Positions 1 through 7,998 of a stretch of DNA of 64,000 nt are shown one piece after another. The notes beneath the pieces are model-generated. The model worked only from the letters and a program-made list of their open reading frames with translations. It was not told where the DNA came from and searched no databases. This DNA comes from Cloacibacterium sp047601505 (GTDB taxonomy: Bacteria; Bacteroidota; Bacteroidia; Flavobacteriales; Weeksellaceae): the NCBI RefSeq assembly GCF_047601505.1, contig NZ_JASGJD010000001.1, positions 3,348,001 through 3,412,000 of the forward strand, given 5' to 3'. Numbering within the stretch: the first letter of the stretch is position 1; each line of letters starts with the position of its first letter. A program made the position numbers and the translations under genes.

Positions 1-786
1 TACCAACGTGATGAATTTTTCTAAATTTCCTGTTTTCAGAATTTCTTTAAGAGGAACAAAATTCTCTCTCGCTTCTTGGAAACGTCTTTCGGCATAAGGA
101 TTTGTATTCATTAAACCATGACCAACAGTAGAACTCACCGTTTTTTGACCTTCATGAATAAGCAAAACCCAATCGTTAAAATTCTTAAAAATTGGGTGAA
201 TTTCTTCATCAGGATATTTCACCGCAAATAAATCTGAACTTCCTTCTACTTCATCCGTTTTTCCCCAAACCACAAGTCCATTATACAAACTTCTACAAGC
301 GCTTCCGCTTCCTAAACGTGCTAAAAAAGAAGCCTTTTGGTTAATGGTTGATGGTTGATGGTTGTCAGTAGAAAAAATTTGGTCTAGATTCATCAAACAA
401 CTTGCAATAGCTCCAAAACCTGAAGCCGAACTTGCAATTCCTGAACTGTGAGGAAATGTATTTTCAGTCTTGATAATGTATTTTCCTTTGAGAATCCAAG
501 GCAAATATTGTACTATATTTTTGAAATATTTATCAATTTTTTCTGCGAATATCAGTTCTTCATTTCCAGCCAAAAAAGTTTGAACAGAAAACGGTTCATT
601 TGCCAAAAACTCCATTGAAGTTTGGGTATTGCAATGATTCAAAGTATAAGAAATACTAGGATTTGCAGGCATTTGATTGGCATATTTCCCCCAATATTTA
701 ATTAAAGCAATATTAGACGGACAAATTGCCGAAACCACTTGATTGGATATATTGAAATTTTGATTTCCTAAAAATTGATTTTCCAT
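1..786 (-). CDS. mvaD: diphosphomevalonate decarboxylase, 3' end off the window
   Basis: ATP-dependent decarboxylation of mevalonate 5-diphosphate to isopentenyl diphosphate, the last step of the classical mevalonate pathway, in the cytosol. The ATG lies at 784-786 and 262 codons run to the window edge; family members are about 330-350 residues, so the C-terminus is missing. Residues near 25-36 read PSNIALIKYWGK, the family hallmark, and a GHMP ATP-binding motif (HSSGIASSASGFGA) follows near residue 105. QKASFLARLGSGSACRS is also characteristic. Just before it, residues TDNHQPSTINQ are encoded by a period-7 tandem repeat (344-364) and look like an in-frame insertion in a variable loop. mvaS of the same pathway lies at 33.8-35.1 kb. 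Confidence 0.96.
   Translation of the reverse strand, partial: MENQFLGNQNFNISNQVVSAICPSNIALIKYWGKYANQMPANPSISYTLNHCNTQTSMEFLANEPFSVQTFLAGNEELIFAEKIDKYFKNIVQYLPWILKGKYIIKTENTFPHSSGIASSASGFGAIASCLMNLDQIFSTDNHQPSTINQKASFLARLGSGSACRSLYNGLVVWGKTDEVEGSSDLFAVKYPDEEIHPIFKNFNDWVLLIHEGQKTVSSTVGHGLMNTNPYAERRFQEARENFVPLKEILKTGNLEKFITLV
344..364. repeat. period-7 tandem repeat inside mvaD
   Basis: Three perfect copies of ATGGTTG (plus-strand reading). They are translated on the minus strand as part of a loop of mvaD. The same kind of heptamer array occurs between genes at 1853, 3908 and 61519 and inside menC at 23963. Confidence 0.9.
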
Positions 787-836
787 AATTTTTGTTTAAA
801 CGCAAAGATTTTTCATTGCGCTATTATTGCGAGGAA

Positions 837-1841
837 TTATTTATTTGATTTTATATAATTTTCTACATGAAAAGCCAAACTTTCTTCTACAGAAATGAAT
901 TCATAATTAAGCTTTTCTTTTATTTTTTGGTTGGAAATTTTATTGAATTCTGTTACTGATTTCGCATTCACTTTATTTGCCATTTTGAGCGGAGAAATAA
1001 GCCAACCTAAAATTGAATTCAAGAAAACTGCTACTTTTAATAAATTATTTGGAACAATTTTAACTGCTGGTTTTCCTAGTTTTTGTTTGATAGAATTCGC
1101 AATTTCTTCATACTTTTTGTTTTCGGAAATTAAGATAAATCTTTCTGCGAAAATGTTTTTTCCCATCAATTCTACCGAAATTTTGGCAACATCTCTCACA
1201 TCTACATAAGAAGTTCCTCCCGAAAAAGTATAATTATTTTCTCCCAATTCTTTGAATAAAGTTCCGCTGCTTTCGTTCCAATTTCCAGAACCGATGATTA
1301 AACCAGGATTCACAATTACGGTATTTAAACCTTCAGCCGAAGCTCGCCAAACTTCCATTTCTGCAAAATGTTTCGAAATAGCATAAGCAGAATGGTCTAT
1401 TTTAGGATTAAAATCTGAACTTTCGTCTAATTCTCCGTTTTCATTGAATCCATCTAGAACCGCAATAGAACTCACAAAAAGGAATTTCTTAACCGAAGAA
1501 TTTTCGCAAGCGTACAAAAGTTGTGTAGTTCCTTCAATATTGGTGTGATACATTTTTTTCTCATCATTTGGATGAAAACTCACTTTTGCAGCACAATGGT
1601 AAACTTCTTCTACGCCTTCTAAAGCTTTTTCAAGAGAGTTAAGATTGTCAAAATCTACATCAATCCAATTGATTTTTTCAAAATATTCGTTAGGATTTTC
1701 GGTGTAAAATCGGAAAGAGTTTTTCACTTCTTCCAGATTGCTAGATTTTCTTTTGGTTGCGCGAACCGTTTTACCACGTTTTAACAATTCTAAAACGATA
1801 ACTCTTCCGAGAATTCCTGTGGCGCCTGTAACGAGAATCAT
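837..1841 (-). CDS. NAD-dependent epimerase/dehydratase (extended SDR family)
   Basis: A 334-residue extended short-chain dehydrogenase/reductase. The N-terminal Rossmann fold starts MILVTGATGILGRVIV (GxxGxxG nucleotide-binding motif). The catalytic YxxxK pair is seen as YAISK near residue 154, preceded by the FVSSIAVL strand. The closest named families are dihydroflavonol-4-reductase-like and NAD-dependent epimerases; the substrate cannot be read from sequence. The start is the ATG at 1839-1841. It sits between mvaD and an alpha/beta hydrolase on the same strand, with about 50-60 bp on either side, so co-transcription is possible. A degenerate REP-like stretch (about 814-836, with ATTGCGAGGAA) lies directly after its stop. 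Confidence 0.88.
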   Translation of the reverse strand: MILVTGATGILGRVIVLELLKRGKTVRATKRKSSNLEEVKNSFRFYTENPNEYFEKINWIDVDFDNLNSLEKALEGVEEVYHCAAKVSFHPNDEKKMYHTNIEGTTQLLYACENSSVKKFLFVSSIAVLDGFNENGELDESSDFNPKIDHSAYAISKHFAEMEVWRASAEGLNTVIVNPGLIIGSGNWNESSGTLFKELGENNYTFSGGTSYVDVRDVAKISVELMGKNIFAERFILISENKKYEEIANSIKQKLGKPAVKIVPNNLLKVAVFLNSILGWLISPLKMANKVNAKSVTEFNKISNQKIKEKLNYEFISVEESLAFHVENYIKSNK

Positions 1842-1852
1842 TCTTTTTGTTG

Positions 1853-1873
1853 GATGTTAGATGTTAGATGATT
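1853..1873. repeat. short period-7 repeat
   Basis: GATGTTA twice, followed by a related GATGATT, in the gap between the hydrolase and the epimerase genes. Same style as the other heptamer arrays in this window. Confidence 0.6.
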
Positions 1874-1902
1874 TTTACAAAAATACGGTTAATTATTTAA
1901 GT

Positions 1903-2688
1903 TTAAAATTCACTTTTTGACAAGAAATTTTTCACTGCTTCATTAAAATCTTTCGGGTTTTCGGCTTGAACCCAATGCCCTGCATTATCAATAGTAATTA
2001 ATTGATATTTAGGAAATTGCTGACGAAGCAACAAACCATCTTGTGGAAGAATATAATTGGATTTTGCACCAGCTATAAATAACGTTTCACCTTCAAATTT
2101 TCCAAATTTTATAGCATTCGAAACAAATTCTGTGTATTTTTCTGATAAAGTTGTCAAATTAAAACGCCAATTGAGCTTTTTATCTTCCGTCCAATACAAA
2201 TTTTTAGTTAAAAACTGAATCACAGATTTCTCTGGAATGTACTGTTGAAGAACTTCCTCTACCTCTTGTCTGGAATTTACTTCGTTAAAATTAACAGATT
2301 GAAGCGCTTTAATAATTCCTTGATGATGTGGAGGATACGCTTTTGGAGCAATATCTACCACGATGAGTTTTTCAACTTTTTCAGGAAAAGAGATTGCGAA
2401 AGTCATCACTGCTTTTCCGCCGAGAGAATGCCCAAGAAGATTGGCTTTTTCGATGCCATGAAAATTCATATAATTGAGAATATCTTCTGCCAAAACTTGA
2501 TGATTCATTTCGTCTGAATGAAAACTTTTCCCGTGATTTCTTAAATCCAGAATATGAGTTGGAAACAATTCTCCGAATTCTTTCCCGAAACTTCCCCAGT
2601 TATCCAACATCCCGAAAAGTCCGTGAAAAACGAGAAGAGGTGTTCCGTTTTTCTCTTGTCCGTATATTTTTGAGTGTAATATGTTCAT
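1903..2688 (-). CDS. alpha/beta hydrolase (YbfF-type esterase)
   Basis: A 261-residue alpha/beta-fold hydrolase, probably a cytosolic esterase. The oxyanion-hole region reads VFHGLFGMLDNW, the nucleophile elbow is GHSLGGK (Ser near residue 88), and the catalytic His lies near the C-terminus in DNAGHWVQAENP. Spacing and length fit the E. coli YbfF / human ABHD11 group. No signal peptide is visible. It lies upstream of the epimerase gene on the minus strand. The physiological substrate is unknown. Confidence 0.88.
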   Translation of the reverse strand: MNILHSKIYGQEKNGTPLLVFHGLFGMLDNWGSFGKEFGELFPTHILDLRNHGKSFHSDEMNHQVLAEDILNYMNFHGIEKANLLGHSLGGKAVMTFAISFPEKVEKLIVVDIAPKAYPPHHQGIIKALQSVNFNEVNSRQEVEEVLQQYIPEKSVIQFLTKNLYWTEDKKLNWRFNLTTLSEKYTEFVSNAIKFGKFEGETLFIAGAKSNYILPQDGLLLRQQFPKYQLITIDNAGHWVQAENPKDFNEAVKNFLSKSEF

Positions 2689-2742
2689 TTTTTTCTCGCT
2701 GATTTTAAAATTAAAATTTTCGGCTAATCCCCAAAATAAAAT

Positions 2743-3147
2743 TCATTCCCATTGATTTGTTTTATGTATTTTAAAATAATAAGAAGAAATTATTATTGAA
2801 ATACAATAAATAACTGAAAATGTTATACCACTAAAATTTCCATTACTGTTATAAGAATTATTTCCAAAAACTAGTCTTACATTAATTATCATTAAAATAA
2901 TTGATAAGATTATAAGAATAAATTTGCTTTTTTCATTAAGTTTAGACTTTAATTTTAAAAAACTTAAATGATAAATTAAAAATGATGGTAAAGAATAAAT
3001 CAATGAATATCCAAACATAAAAAAAATTAATAAAATTGAATCTGGATCAAAAGTTTTAATTTTTAAAAATGTTAATAAATTAAAAAGTATTGGCGACAAA
3101 ATTAAAGTTGTTAACCAAACTTTAATAGTGTATAATTTATCTTCCAT
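2743..3147 (-). CDS. hypothetical four-helix membrane protein
   Basis: A 134-residue protein with about four hydrophobic segments (near residues 12-30, 36-58, 73-92 and 103-122) separated by short Lys/Asn-rich loops. No recognised motif. It is more AT-rich than its neighbours, common for small orphan membrane proteins in this genome type. It sits 22 bp after pdxJ on the same strand and may be co-transcribed with it. Confidence 0.6.
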   Translation of the reverse strand: MEDKLYTIKVWLTTLILSPILFNLLTFLKIKTFDPDSILLIFFMFGYSLIYSLPSFLIYHLSFLKLKSKLNEKSKFILIILSIILMIINVRLVFGNNSYNSNGNFSGITFSVIYCISIIISSYYFKIHKTNQWE

Positions 3148-3169
3148 CCGTAAATTATTTTCAATTAAA

Positions 3170-3904
3170 TTACCACTTTGCCAACCTTTTCAAATAAGCT
3201 TGAATCGTGTTTTCTAAACCCAAATACAACGCTTCAGAAATCAGAGCGTGACCAATAGAAACTTCCAACAAATTCGGGATATTATCTGCAAAATATTTCA
3301 GATTGTCGAGACTCAAATCGTGCCCTGCATTAATTCCTAAACCATATTTTGCAGCTTCTAGAGCCGTTTCGTAGTAAGGTTTTATAGCCAATTCTTTTGT
3401 CATGCTGAGCGAAGTCGAAGCATAATTTCTGGCATAACCTTCGGTGTAAAGTTCTATTCTGTCTGTACCTGTTTCTGCGGCAAATTTCACCATTTCAGGA
3501 TTTGGGTCTAGGAAAATAGAGGTTCTAATTCCTGCGTTTTTAAATTCTGCAATTACAGATTTTAAGAAATCTAGATTTTTTTCACAATCCCAACCTTGGT
3601 TAGAAGTGATGGCGTCATCTGCATCTGGAACCAGCGTTACTTGCTCTGGTTTTACTTCTAAAACCATATCTATAAACGGACGGTGAGGATTTCCTTCAAT
3701 ATTAAATTCTGTGTAAACCAAAGGTTTCAAATCGTACACATCTTTTCTGGTGATGTGTCTTTCGTCTGGTCTTGGATGAATGGTAATCCCTTGTCCGCCA
3801 AACTCTTGAATTTTAATTGCTGCTTCTGTTACACTTGGTGTGTCTGCTCCTCTTGCATTTCTAATCGTTGCAATTTTATTGATGTTTACTGATAATTTTG
3901 TCAT
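3170..3904 (-). CDS. pdxJ: pyridoxine 5'-phosphate synthase
   Basis: Condenses 1-deoxyxylulose 5-phosphate with 3-amino-2-oxopropyl phosphate to give pyridoxine 5'-phosphate (DXP-dependent vitamin B6 pathway). At 244 residues it is full length. Diagnostic segments are LSVNINKIATIRNARG at the N-terminus, the ITIHPRPDERHI strand and loop, and the late INAGHDLSLDNL and VSIGHALISEAL blocks that hold the phosphate and active-site His. Between YTEGYARNY and KPYYE the protein carries an unusual ASTSLSMTKE stretch. The DNA for it (3398-3423) is a REP-like sequence common in Bacteroidota intergenic regions, so the family loop appears to have been replaced or enlarged in frame by a repeat. Confidence 0.96.
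   Translation of the reverse strand: MTKLSVNINKIATIRNARGADTPSVTEAAIKIQEFGGQGITIHPRPDERHITRKDVYDLKPLVYTEFNIEGNPHRPFIDMVLEVKPEQVTLVPDADDAITSNQGWDCEKNLDFLKSVIAEFKNAGIRTSIFLDPNPEMVKFAAETGTDRIELYTEGYARNYASTSLSMTKELAIKPYYETALEAAKYGLGINAGHDLSLDNLKYFADNIPNLLEVSIGHALISEALYLGLENTIQAYLKRLAKW
3398..3423. repeat. REP-like sequence within pdxJ
   Basis: The minus strand reads GCTTCGACTTCGCTCAGCATGACA, split here as GCTTCGACTTCG plus CTCAGCATGACA. I recognise it as a dispersed repeat type of Bacteroidota, with an internal GCTTCGACTTCGC / GCTGAGCGAAG dyad. It lies fully inside the pdxJ frame and keeps it open. Confidence 0.75.
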
Positions 3905-3907
3905 TAT

Positions 3908-3942
3908 ATAGTTGATAGTTGATAGTTGATAGTTGATAGTTG
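3908..3942. repeat. five-copy heptamer array upstream of pdxJ
   Basis: Five perfect ATAGTTG units in the 103-bp gap between the MscS gene and pdxJ. The complementary sense (CAACTGACAACC, AACTATCAAC) recurs at about 3979-4002, so array plus complement could fold into an imperfect hairpin in the RNA between the two genes. Confidence 0.9.
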
Positions 3943-4007
3943 TTGGCTGATTCTTTGGATGTCAATTTATTTTTTCATCAACTGACAACCAATAACTATC
4001 AACAAAA

Positions 4008-5249
4008 TTATACTTTATTTACTTGCATTACTTCTAGGTCAAAATCTTTAGCTGCCGTAAGAATATGGTCAAAAATATCTGCTTGAATTCTCTCGTAATC
4101 TACCAATTCTGCTTTGTTGGCAAAACAATAGATTTCTAAAGGCAAACCTTGCGGTGTAATCTCTAACTGACGAACCAATACAATTTCGTCTTGGTCTATT
4201 TTAGGATTATTTTTCAGAAAATTAAGAACGTAATTTCTAAAAAGTCCAATATTTGTTAATTGTTGACCATTAATTAAACGTTCAGAATGCGGAATTCCTT
4301 TTTTAGATTCTGCAATTTCTCTCAGTTTTCGGTCTAAATATTCTGAAATAAGATTGATGTCTTTTACTTTATTATAAAATTCTTCGTCAACAAATTTGAA
4401 AGATTTGATATTAAAATAGATAGAACGTTTTATTCTTCTACTGCTTCCTTCGTACATAATTTGATGATTTCTAATTTCCGTAGAAAGCAAATCATAAGTA
4501 GGAATTGTAGAAATAGTTTTATCAAAATTTTGAATTTTGGTAGTTAAAAGATTAATATCCTGAATATTACCTTCAATATTATATTTCGGAATTCCTATCC
4601 AATCGCCAATTTTTAAATTTTTAGAAGTAGAAACGTGTATCCCCGTTACAAATCCTAAAATAGTATCTCTAAAAACCAATAAAACAACAGCTGTAACAGC
4701 TCCTAAAACACCAATCACGGTTTGCAAACCAATACCAAAAATTACAAAAATCCCAATAAGCGAAAAAATTACAATCCCGAAAATCCTTAGCGACTCTGAA
4801 ATCGCTTTAATTGCTGTAATTCTATACCTATCTTGGTTTTGTTCATAATAAGTCTCTACCGCTTTTATCAATCGGTAAACTAACACTGCAAAAACCATTA
4901 CTTGCCCAAAAATAATCATCCTTTCTGTATAAATATTGGTTCTAGGATGTCTTGGTCCAAAAATCTCTTCGTAGATAAAAAAACAAAATAATAAAGAGAA
5001 AAAATGAGCCAGAGAACGCCAAGCTTTCTGTTTATATATTTCTTTTAAGATACTTTTACTTCCTAAAATCTTCACTAAAATTTTAGAAAAATATTTCCAA
5101 AAAAGAATAGAAATAAAATCTACCACCAAAAAAGTAAGAACCAAAAACAAAAGTTTTGCACCAATGGCAAATGGTAAATACAAGTCGTCTGTAATGTATT
5201 GAGTTACCCAAATACTTATTTTGTCGCTCCAACTTTTAAAAAATCCCAT
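4008..5249 (-). CDS. MscS-family mechanosensitive ion channel (YbdG-like)
   Basis: A 413-residue inner-membrane protein. About five N-terminal transmembrane helices are followed by the conserved MscS pore helix and beta domain: the glycine/alanine-rich segment GLQTVIGVLGAVTAVVLLVFRDTILG (near 178-203) is the TM3 region, then KIGDWIGIP and NIEGNIQDINLLTT match the beta barrel. The LYLPFAIGAK N-terminus, IFGPRHPRTN loop and SIYFNIKSFKF segment resemble the miniconductance channel YbdG group. Role: release of solutes on hypo-osmotic shock. It is monocistronic or leads the minus-strand group; the divergent DUF456 gene starts 86 bp away. Confidence 0.9.
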   Translation of the reverse strand: MGFFKSWSDKISIWVTQYITDDLYLPFAIGAKLLFLVLTFLVVDFISILFWKYFSKILVKILGSKSILKEIYKQKAWRSLAHFFSLLFCFFIYEEIFGPRHPRTNIYTERMIIFGQVMVFAVLVYRLIKAVETYYEQNQDRYRITAIKAISESLRIFGIVIFSLIGIFVIFGIGLQTVIGVLGAVTAVVLLVFRDTILGFVTGIHVSTSKNLKIGDWIGIPKYNIEGNIQDINLLTTKIQNFDKTISTIPTYDLLSTEIRNHQIMYEGSSRRIKRSIYFNIKSFKFVDEEFYNKVKDINLISEYLDRKLREIAESKKGIPHSERLINGQQLTNIGLFRNYVLNFLKNNPKIDQDEIVLVRQLEITPQGLPLEIYCFANKAELVDYERIQADIFDHILTAAKDFDLEVMQVNKV

Positions 5250-5334
5250 TTAGCTATAATTTTCCTACAAAAATAGAAAATATGATTGGCAATTGCGTTT
5301 ATTTATTAATTTTATACAAATTTTTATACAAATA

Positions 5335-5820
5335 ATGGAGCAAGCTTTTTTCGCATTTATTTCTTTATTGCTTATTGCTGTGGGTATTGCAGGAACAATT
5401 CTGCCTATTTTGCCAGGTTTGTTGCTTAGTTTTGCAGGAATTTTATTATACAAATTCTTCGGGAATCCAGAATTTTCTATTATTTATGTTATTATTTTTG
5501 GAATTTTAACTTTGGTTTCATTAATTCTTAATTATACCATTCCCATCAAAACTACAGCTAAATACGGAGGAAGCAGATATGGTAAAATCGGAGGGTTTTT
5601 AGGAACCATTATCGGATTATTTTTTCCGCCAATTGGTTTTATAATAGGGATGTTGCTTGGTGTTTTCTTAGGAGAACTCATCCATGATAGAAAAGACAGA
5701 AAAAAAGCATTTAACGCTACAAAAGGAGCTTTTTTAGGATTTGTTTACGGTACAGGTTTTAACCTTTTGGTAGGTTTGGCAATGTTTTTGGTAGTTCTAA
5801 TAGATATATTTTTAAAATAA
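5335..5820 (+). CDS. DUF456 domain-containing membrane protein
   Basis: A 161-residue integral membrane protein of the DUF456 family, function unknown. ATG at 5335 is chosen over the upstream in-frame TTG at 5293 because the protein then begins directly with the first membrane helix (MEQAFFAFISLLL). It has about four hydrophobic segments, with family-typical GTILPILPGLLLSFAGILLY, then TAKYGGSRYGKIGGFLG and GFIIGMLLGVFLGELI glycine-zipper-like helices. The next gene, a lipoprotein, starts 3 bp after the stop, so the two are probably one operon. Confidence 0.85.
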   Translation: MEQAFFAFISLLLIAVGIAGTILPILPGLLLSFAGILLYKFFGNPEFSIIYVIIFGILTLVSLILNYTIPIKTTAKYGGSRYGKIGGFLGTIIGLFFPPIGFIIGMLLGVFLGELIHDRKDRKKAFNATKGAFLGFVYGTGFNLLVGLAMFLVVLIDIFLK

Positions 5821-5823
5821 ATA

Positions 5824-6291
5824 ATGATGAAATCTAAAATATTTTTTCTTGCAGTTTCGGCACTTATTTTCACACAATGTGCTTCTCAAAAAAAATCTGA
5901 AAATCTAAAAATGCCTATTACAAAATCTGAAATAGTAAATAGTACTTATCCAACTGAAAAACCAGAAAATGGAACAATAAGATTGGTAGAAAAACAAAAT
6001 ATTTTTTCGGAAGAAAATAAGTTAAACATCACTTTTGTTAAAACCATCGAAGACAGCAGATGTCCTATGAATGCGCGCTGCATTACTGCGGGATTTGCAA
6101 CTGTAGAAATAGAAGTAATGAGTTTGCATTCCAGACCAAGAAAATTTACCATTTCTACTCAAGAGAATAAAAATTCTTTTGTTTTTGGAGGCAAAAAAAT
6201 TACGTTAACGAATATTTACCCTTCCAATTCTACCGATGTAGGTTTTGACGATTTAAAAGGAAAATATGTAGTTGATTTAAAAATAGAATAA
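5824..6291 (+). CDS. hypothetical lipoprotein
   Basis: A 155-residue exported protein (or 154 from the second ATG at 5827). The signal peptide ends in a lipobox-like FTQC with Cys at about residue 19, followed by a Lys/Ser-rich linker. The mature domain is beta-rich and carries a Cys pair in DSRCPMNARCITAG, a pattern seen in small Bacteroidota periplasmic lipoproteins; it may be a disulfide. No function recognised. It is probably co-transcribed with the DUF456 gene. Confidence 0.75.
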   Translation: MMKSKIFFLAVSALIFTQCASQKKSENLKMPITKSEIVNSTYPTEKPENGTIRLVEKQNIFSEENKLNITFVKTIEDSRCPMNARCITAGFATVEIEVMSLHSRPRKFTISTQENKNSFVFGGKKITLTNIYPSNSTDVGFDDLKGKYVVDLKIE

Positions 6292-6353
6292 TATTTTGGC
6301 CGTGTTTTTTGCCAAAGCTTATCCCAACACAAAAAAACCGCGCTGTCCGTTAC

Positions 6354-6443
6354 AATCTTTTTAAAATTTTTCCCAGAGCTTAAACCCTTTCTGCGTTCAA
6401 AACGCAAAAAGGGTTGCCATCACAAAAAATTTTAAAAAGGATT
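6354..6443. repeat. nested inverted-repeat element enclosing a REP hairpin
   Basis: Outer arms 6354-6371 and 6425-6443 are complementary apart from one extra base (AATCTTTTTAAAATTTTT against AATCCTTTTTAAAATTTTT read from the other strand). The inner REP palindrome at 6383-6415 lies between them. Flanking bases such as CGCGCTGTCCGTTACAATC and CCACTACCATCGCTCACGC resemble a repeat type I have seen in other Bacteroidota intergenic regions. The whole 6292-6488 gap holds no plausible gene. Confidence 0.75.
6383..6415. repeat. solo REP palindrome
   Basis: Arms AACCCTTTCTGCGTT and AACGCAAAAAGGGTT pair over 15 bp with one mismatch and a 3-base loop. The same palindrome flanks the RAYT gene at 47426-47456 and 48095-48127. 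Confidence 0.9.
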
Positions 6444-6488
6444 TCCACTACCATCGCTCACGCAAGGTGCAGAAATTTTTAGAAACAT

Positions 6489-7130
6489 TTACCAATCAAT
6501 CGGTTTTTTGCCTTTTAATTTCAAATAATCGTTAATTTTAGAAAAAGGTCTGCTTCCGTAGAAACCTCTGTACACCGAAAACGGAGAAGGATGAGCAGAT
6601 TGAATGATAAAATGCTTCGTTTCATCTATAAGCGAAGCTTTTTTTTGTGCAAAAGCGCCCCAAAGAACAAAAACTACATTTTCTTTTTTCTCAGAAATTT
6701 CTTTGATGATAAAATCTGTGAATTTTTCCCAACCCAAATCTTTGTGAGAATTCGGTTCGTGAGCACGAACCGTAAGCGTTGCATTGAGCAATAAAACACC
6801 TTGTTTTGCCCAAGAATCCAGTTCATTACTCGTTTTTTCGATTCCTAAATCGTCTTTCAATTCGGTAAAAATATTTTTGAGCGAAGGCGGAGCTTTTACT
6901 TGGTCTGAAACAGAAAAACACAAACCATTTGCCTGAAAATCGTTATGATAAGGGTCTTGACCAATAATTACAACTTCAACGTCCTCAAAAGGCGTGAGTT
7001 CTATCGCTCGGAAAATTTGTTCTTTCGGAGGAAAACATTTATTCGCAGCATATTCATATTTTACTTTTTGCCAAAGCGTTTCAAAATATTCTGTGTTTTT
7101 TATTGGGGAAAGGATTTCTGTCCAAGTCAT
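6489..7130 (-). CDS. ung: uracil-DNA glycosylase, family 1
   Basis: Removes uracil from DNA by base excision. At 213 residues it is the usual length. The catalytic motif is GQDPYH at residues 57-62, with Asp59 activating the water, and the second motif is HPSPFS at 180-185. LLLLNATLTVRAHEPNSH and FVLWGAFAQKK are the other conserved blocks. The ATG is at 7128-7130. The gene is flanked by repeat-rich gaps on both sides, so it is probably transcribed alone. Confidence 0.97.
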   Translation of the reverse strand: MTWTEILSPIKNTEYFETLWQKVKYEYAANKCFPPKEQIFRAIELTPFEDVEVVIIGQDPYHNDFQANGLCFSVSDQVKAPPSLKNIFTELKDDLGIEKTSNELDSWAKQGVLLLNATLTVRAHEPNSHKDLGWEKFTDFIIKEISEKKENVVFVLWGAFAQKKASLIDETKHFIIQSAHPSPFSVYRGFYGSRPFSKINDYLKLKGKKPIDW

Positions 7131-7170
7131 GATTTGTTGTAAAATTGTTTAATTGTTAATTCGTAAAGTT

Positions 7171-7215
7171 GCATTGTCTTTGCAAGGAATGAGGAACGAA
7201 TGACGAAGCAATCTG
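7171..7215. repeat. degenerate REP-like sequence
   Basis: Contains CATTG..TTGCAAGGAATGAGGAACGAATGACGAAGCAATCT with partial self-complementarity (ATTGC / GCAAT ends). It resembles the dispersed CATTGCGAGGAACGAAGCAATC repeat of Bacteroidota. Lies between ung and the next lipoprotein gene. Confidence 0.5.
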
Positions 7216-7221
7216 TTAAAG

Positions 7222-7914
7222 TTATTTCAGATTTTCTTTCTTAATAATTTTAGCAAATTGTTTTTCTAATTGTTTATTATTTTTACTAATCGTGTCAAAT
7301 TTTCCATTATTGAATTGTAAAAGAAAATAATGATTTTCCATAAAACTTGGTGTTTCATTATCTACGTCCATGCTATCATCATGCGCATAATACCTCCAAA
7401 GAAAGCAATTCAATTGATTATTTTTATCTTTATAAATCCAAGATTTTTTGGTGAGAACATCTCCTGCATCTCCCCAACTTTCAGCAATTTCTATAAAATT
7501 TATAATTTTTTCTTGGCTTTTATTGTAAACAAAAAATTTTAAAGATGTTGGCCAATATTCTGATGGAGTTCTAGCAATTAAACCTAAATTATTTTCATCT
7601 ACATTGAACTTATAAATTGCATACGTTTCTATTTTACCACTCTCAAAAACATCATATTTTTCTGGAAATAATTTCACATCGCAACTATCTATTTTTTTAC
7701 CGAAAAATTCGAAATTTTCATTATAAATTTCTTCTCCAGAATAAACTTTAAGCGTATCAAAATCTACAGTTTTAAATTTGTCTAAAAACTTTTGATTTTT
7801 ACTTACCCAAACTTTGATTTCTGGTACTTTTTCTTTTATAATTTCAGTTTTTGAAACTTCCTTTTTACAAGAAATTAAACTTAAAACCGTGAAAATTGTC
7901 ATTAGTTTTTTCAT
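7222..7914 (-). CDS. hypothetical lipoprotein
   Basis: A 230-residue exported protein. The signal peptide MKKLMTIFTVLSLISC carries a clear lipobox with Cys16. The mature part has no motif I recognise; it is rich in aromatic residues and probably beta-sheet. Convergence with nothing nearby and a repeat-filled 3' flank suggest a single-gene unit. Function unknown. Confidence 0.7.
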   Translation of the reverse strand: MKKLMTIFTVLSLISCKKEVSKTEIIKEKVPEIKVWVSKNQKFLDKFKTVDFDTLKVYSGEEIYNENFEFFGKKIDSCDVKLFPEKYDVFESGKIETYAIYKFNVDENNLGLIARTPSEYWPTSLKFFVYNKSQEKIINFIEIAESWGDAGDVLTKKSWIYKDKNNQLNCFLWRYYAHDDSMDVDNETPSFMENHYFLLQFNNGKFDTISKNNKQLEKQFAKIIKKENLK

Positions 7915-7952
7915 AAAATTTATTTATTCAAACTTACAAAAATCATTGAAAC

Positions 7953-7993
7953 GATTTTACATCTTTACAATTCAACGACTTTACACTATCTTT
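7953..7993. repeat. AT-rich repeat upstream of mutS2, shared with gldC
   Basis: Contains TTACATCTTTACAATTCAACGACTTTACA. A near copy (TTACATCTTTACATCATTACGATTCAACGACTTTACA, in two parts) lies just before gldC at 60682-60728. In both places it is directly upstream of a start codon. Confidence 0.7.
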
Positions 7994-7994
7994 G
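7987..7994 (+). promoter_or_regulatory. Bacteroidota -7 box of mutS2
   Basis: TATCTTTG matches the TAnnTTTG consensus of the Bacteroidota primary sigma factor exactly. It ends 4 bases before the GTG start at 7999, so the transcript would begin at or very near the start codon (leaderless). Confidence 0.65.
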
Positions 7995-7998
7995 CACC

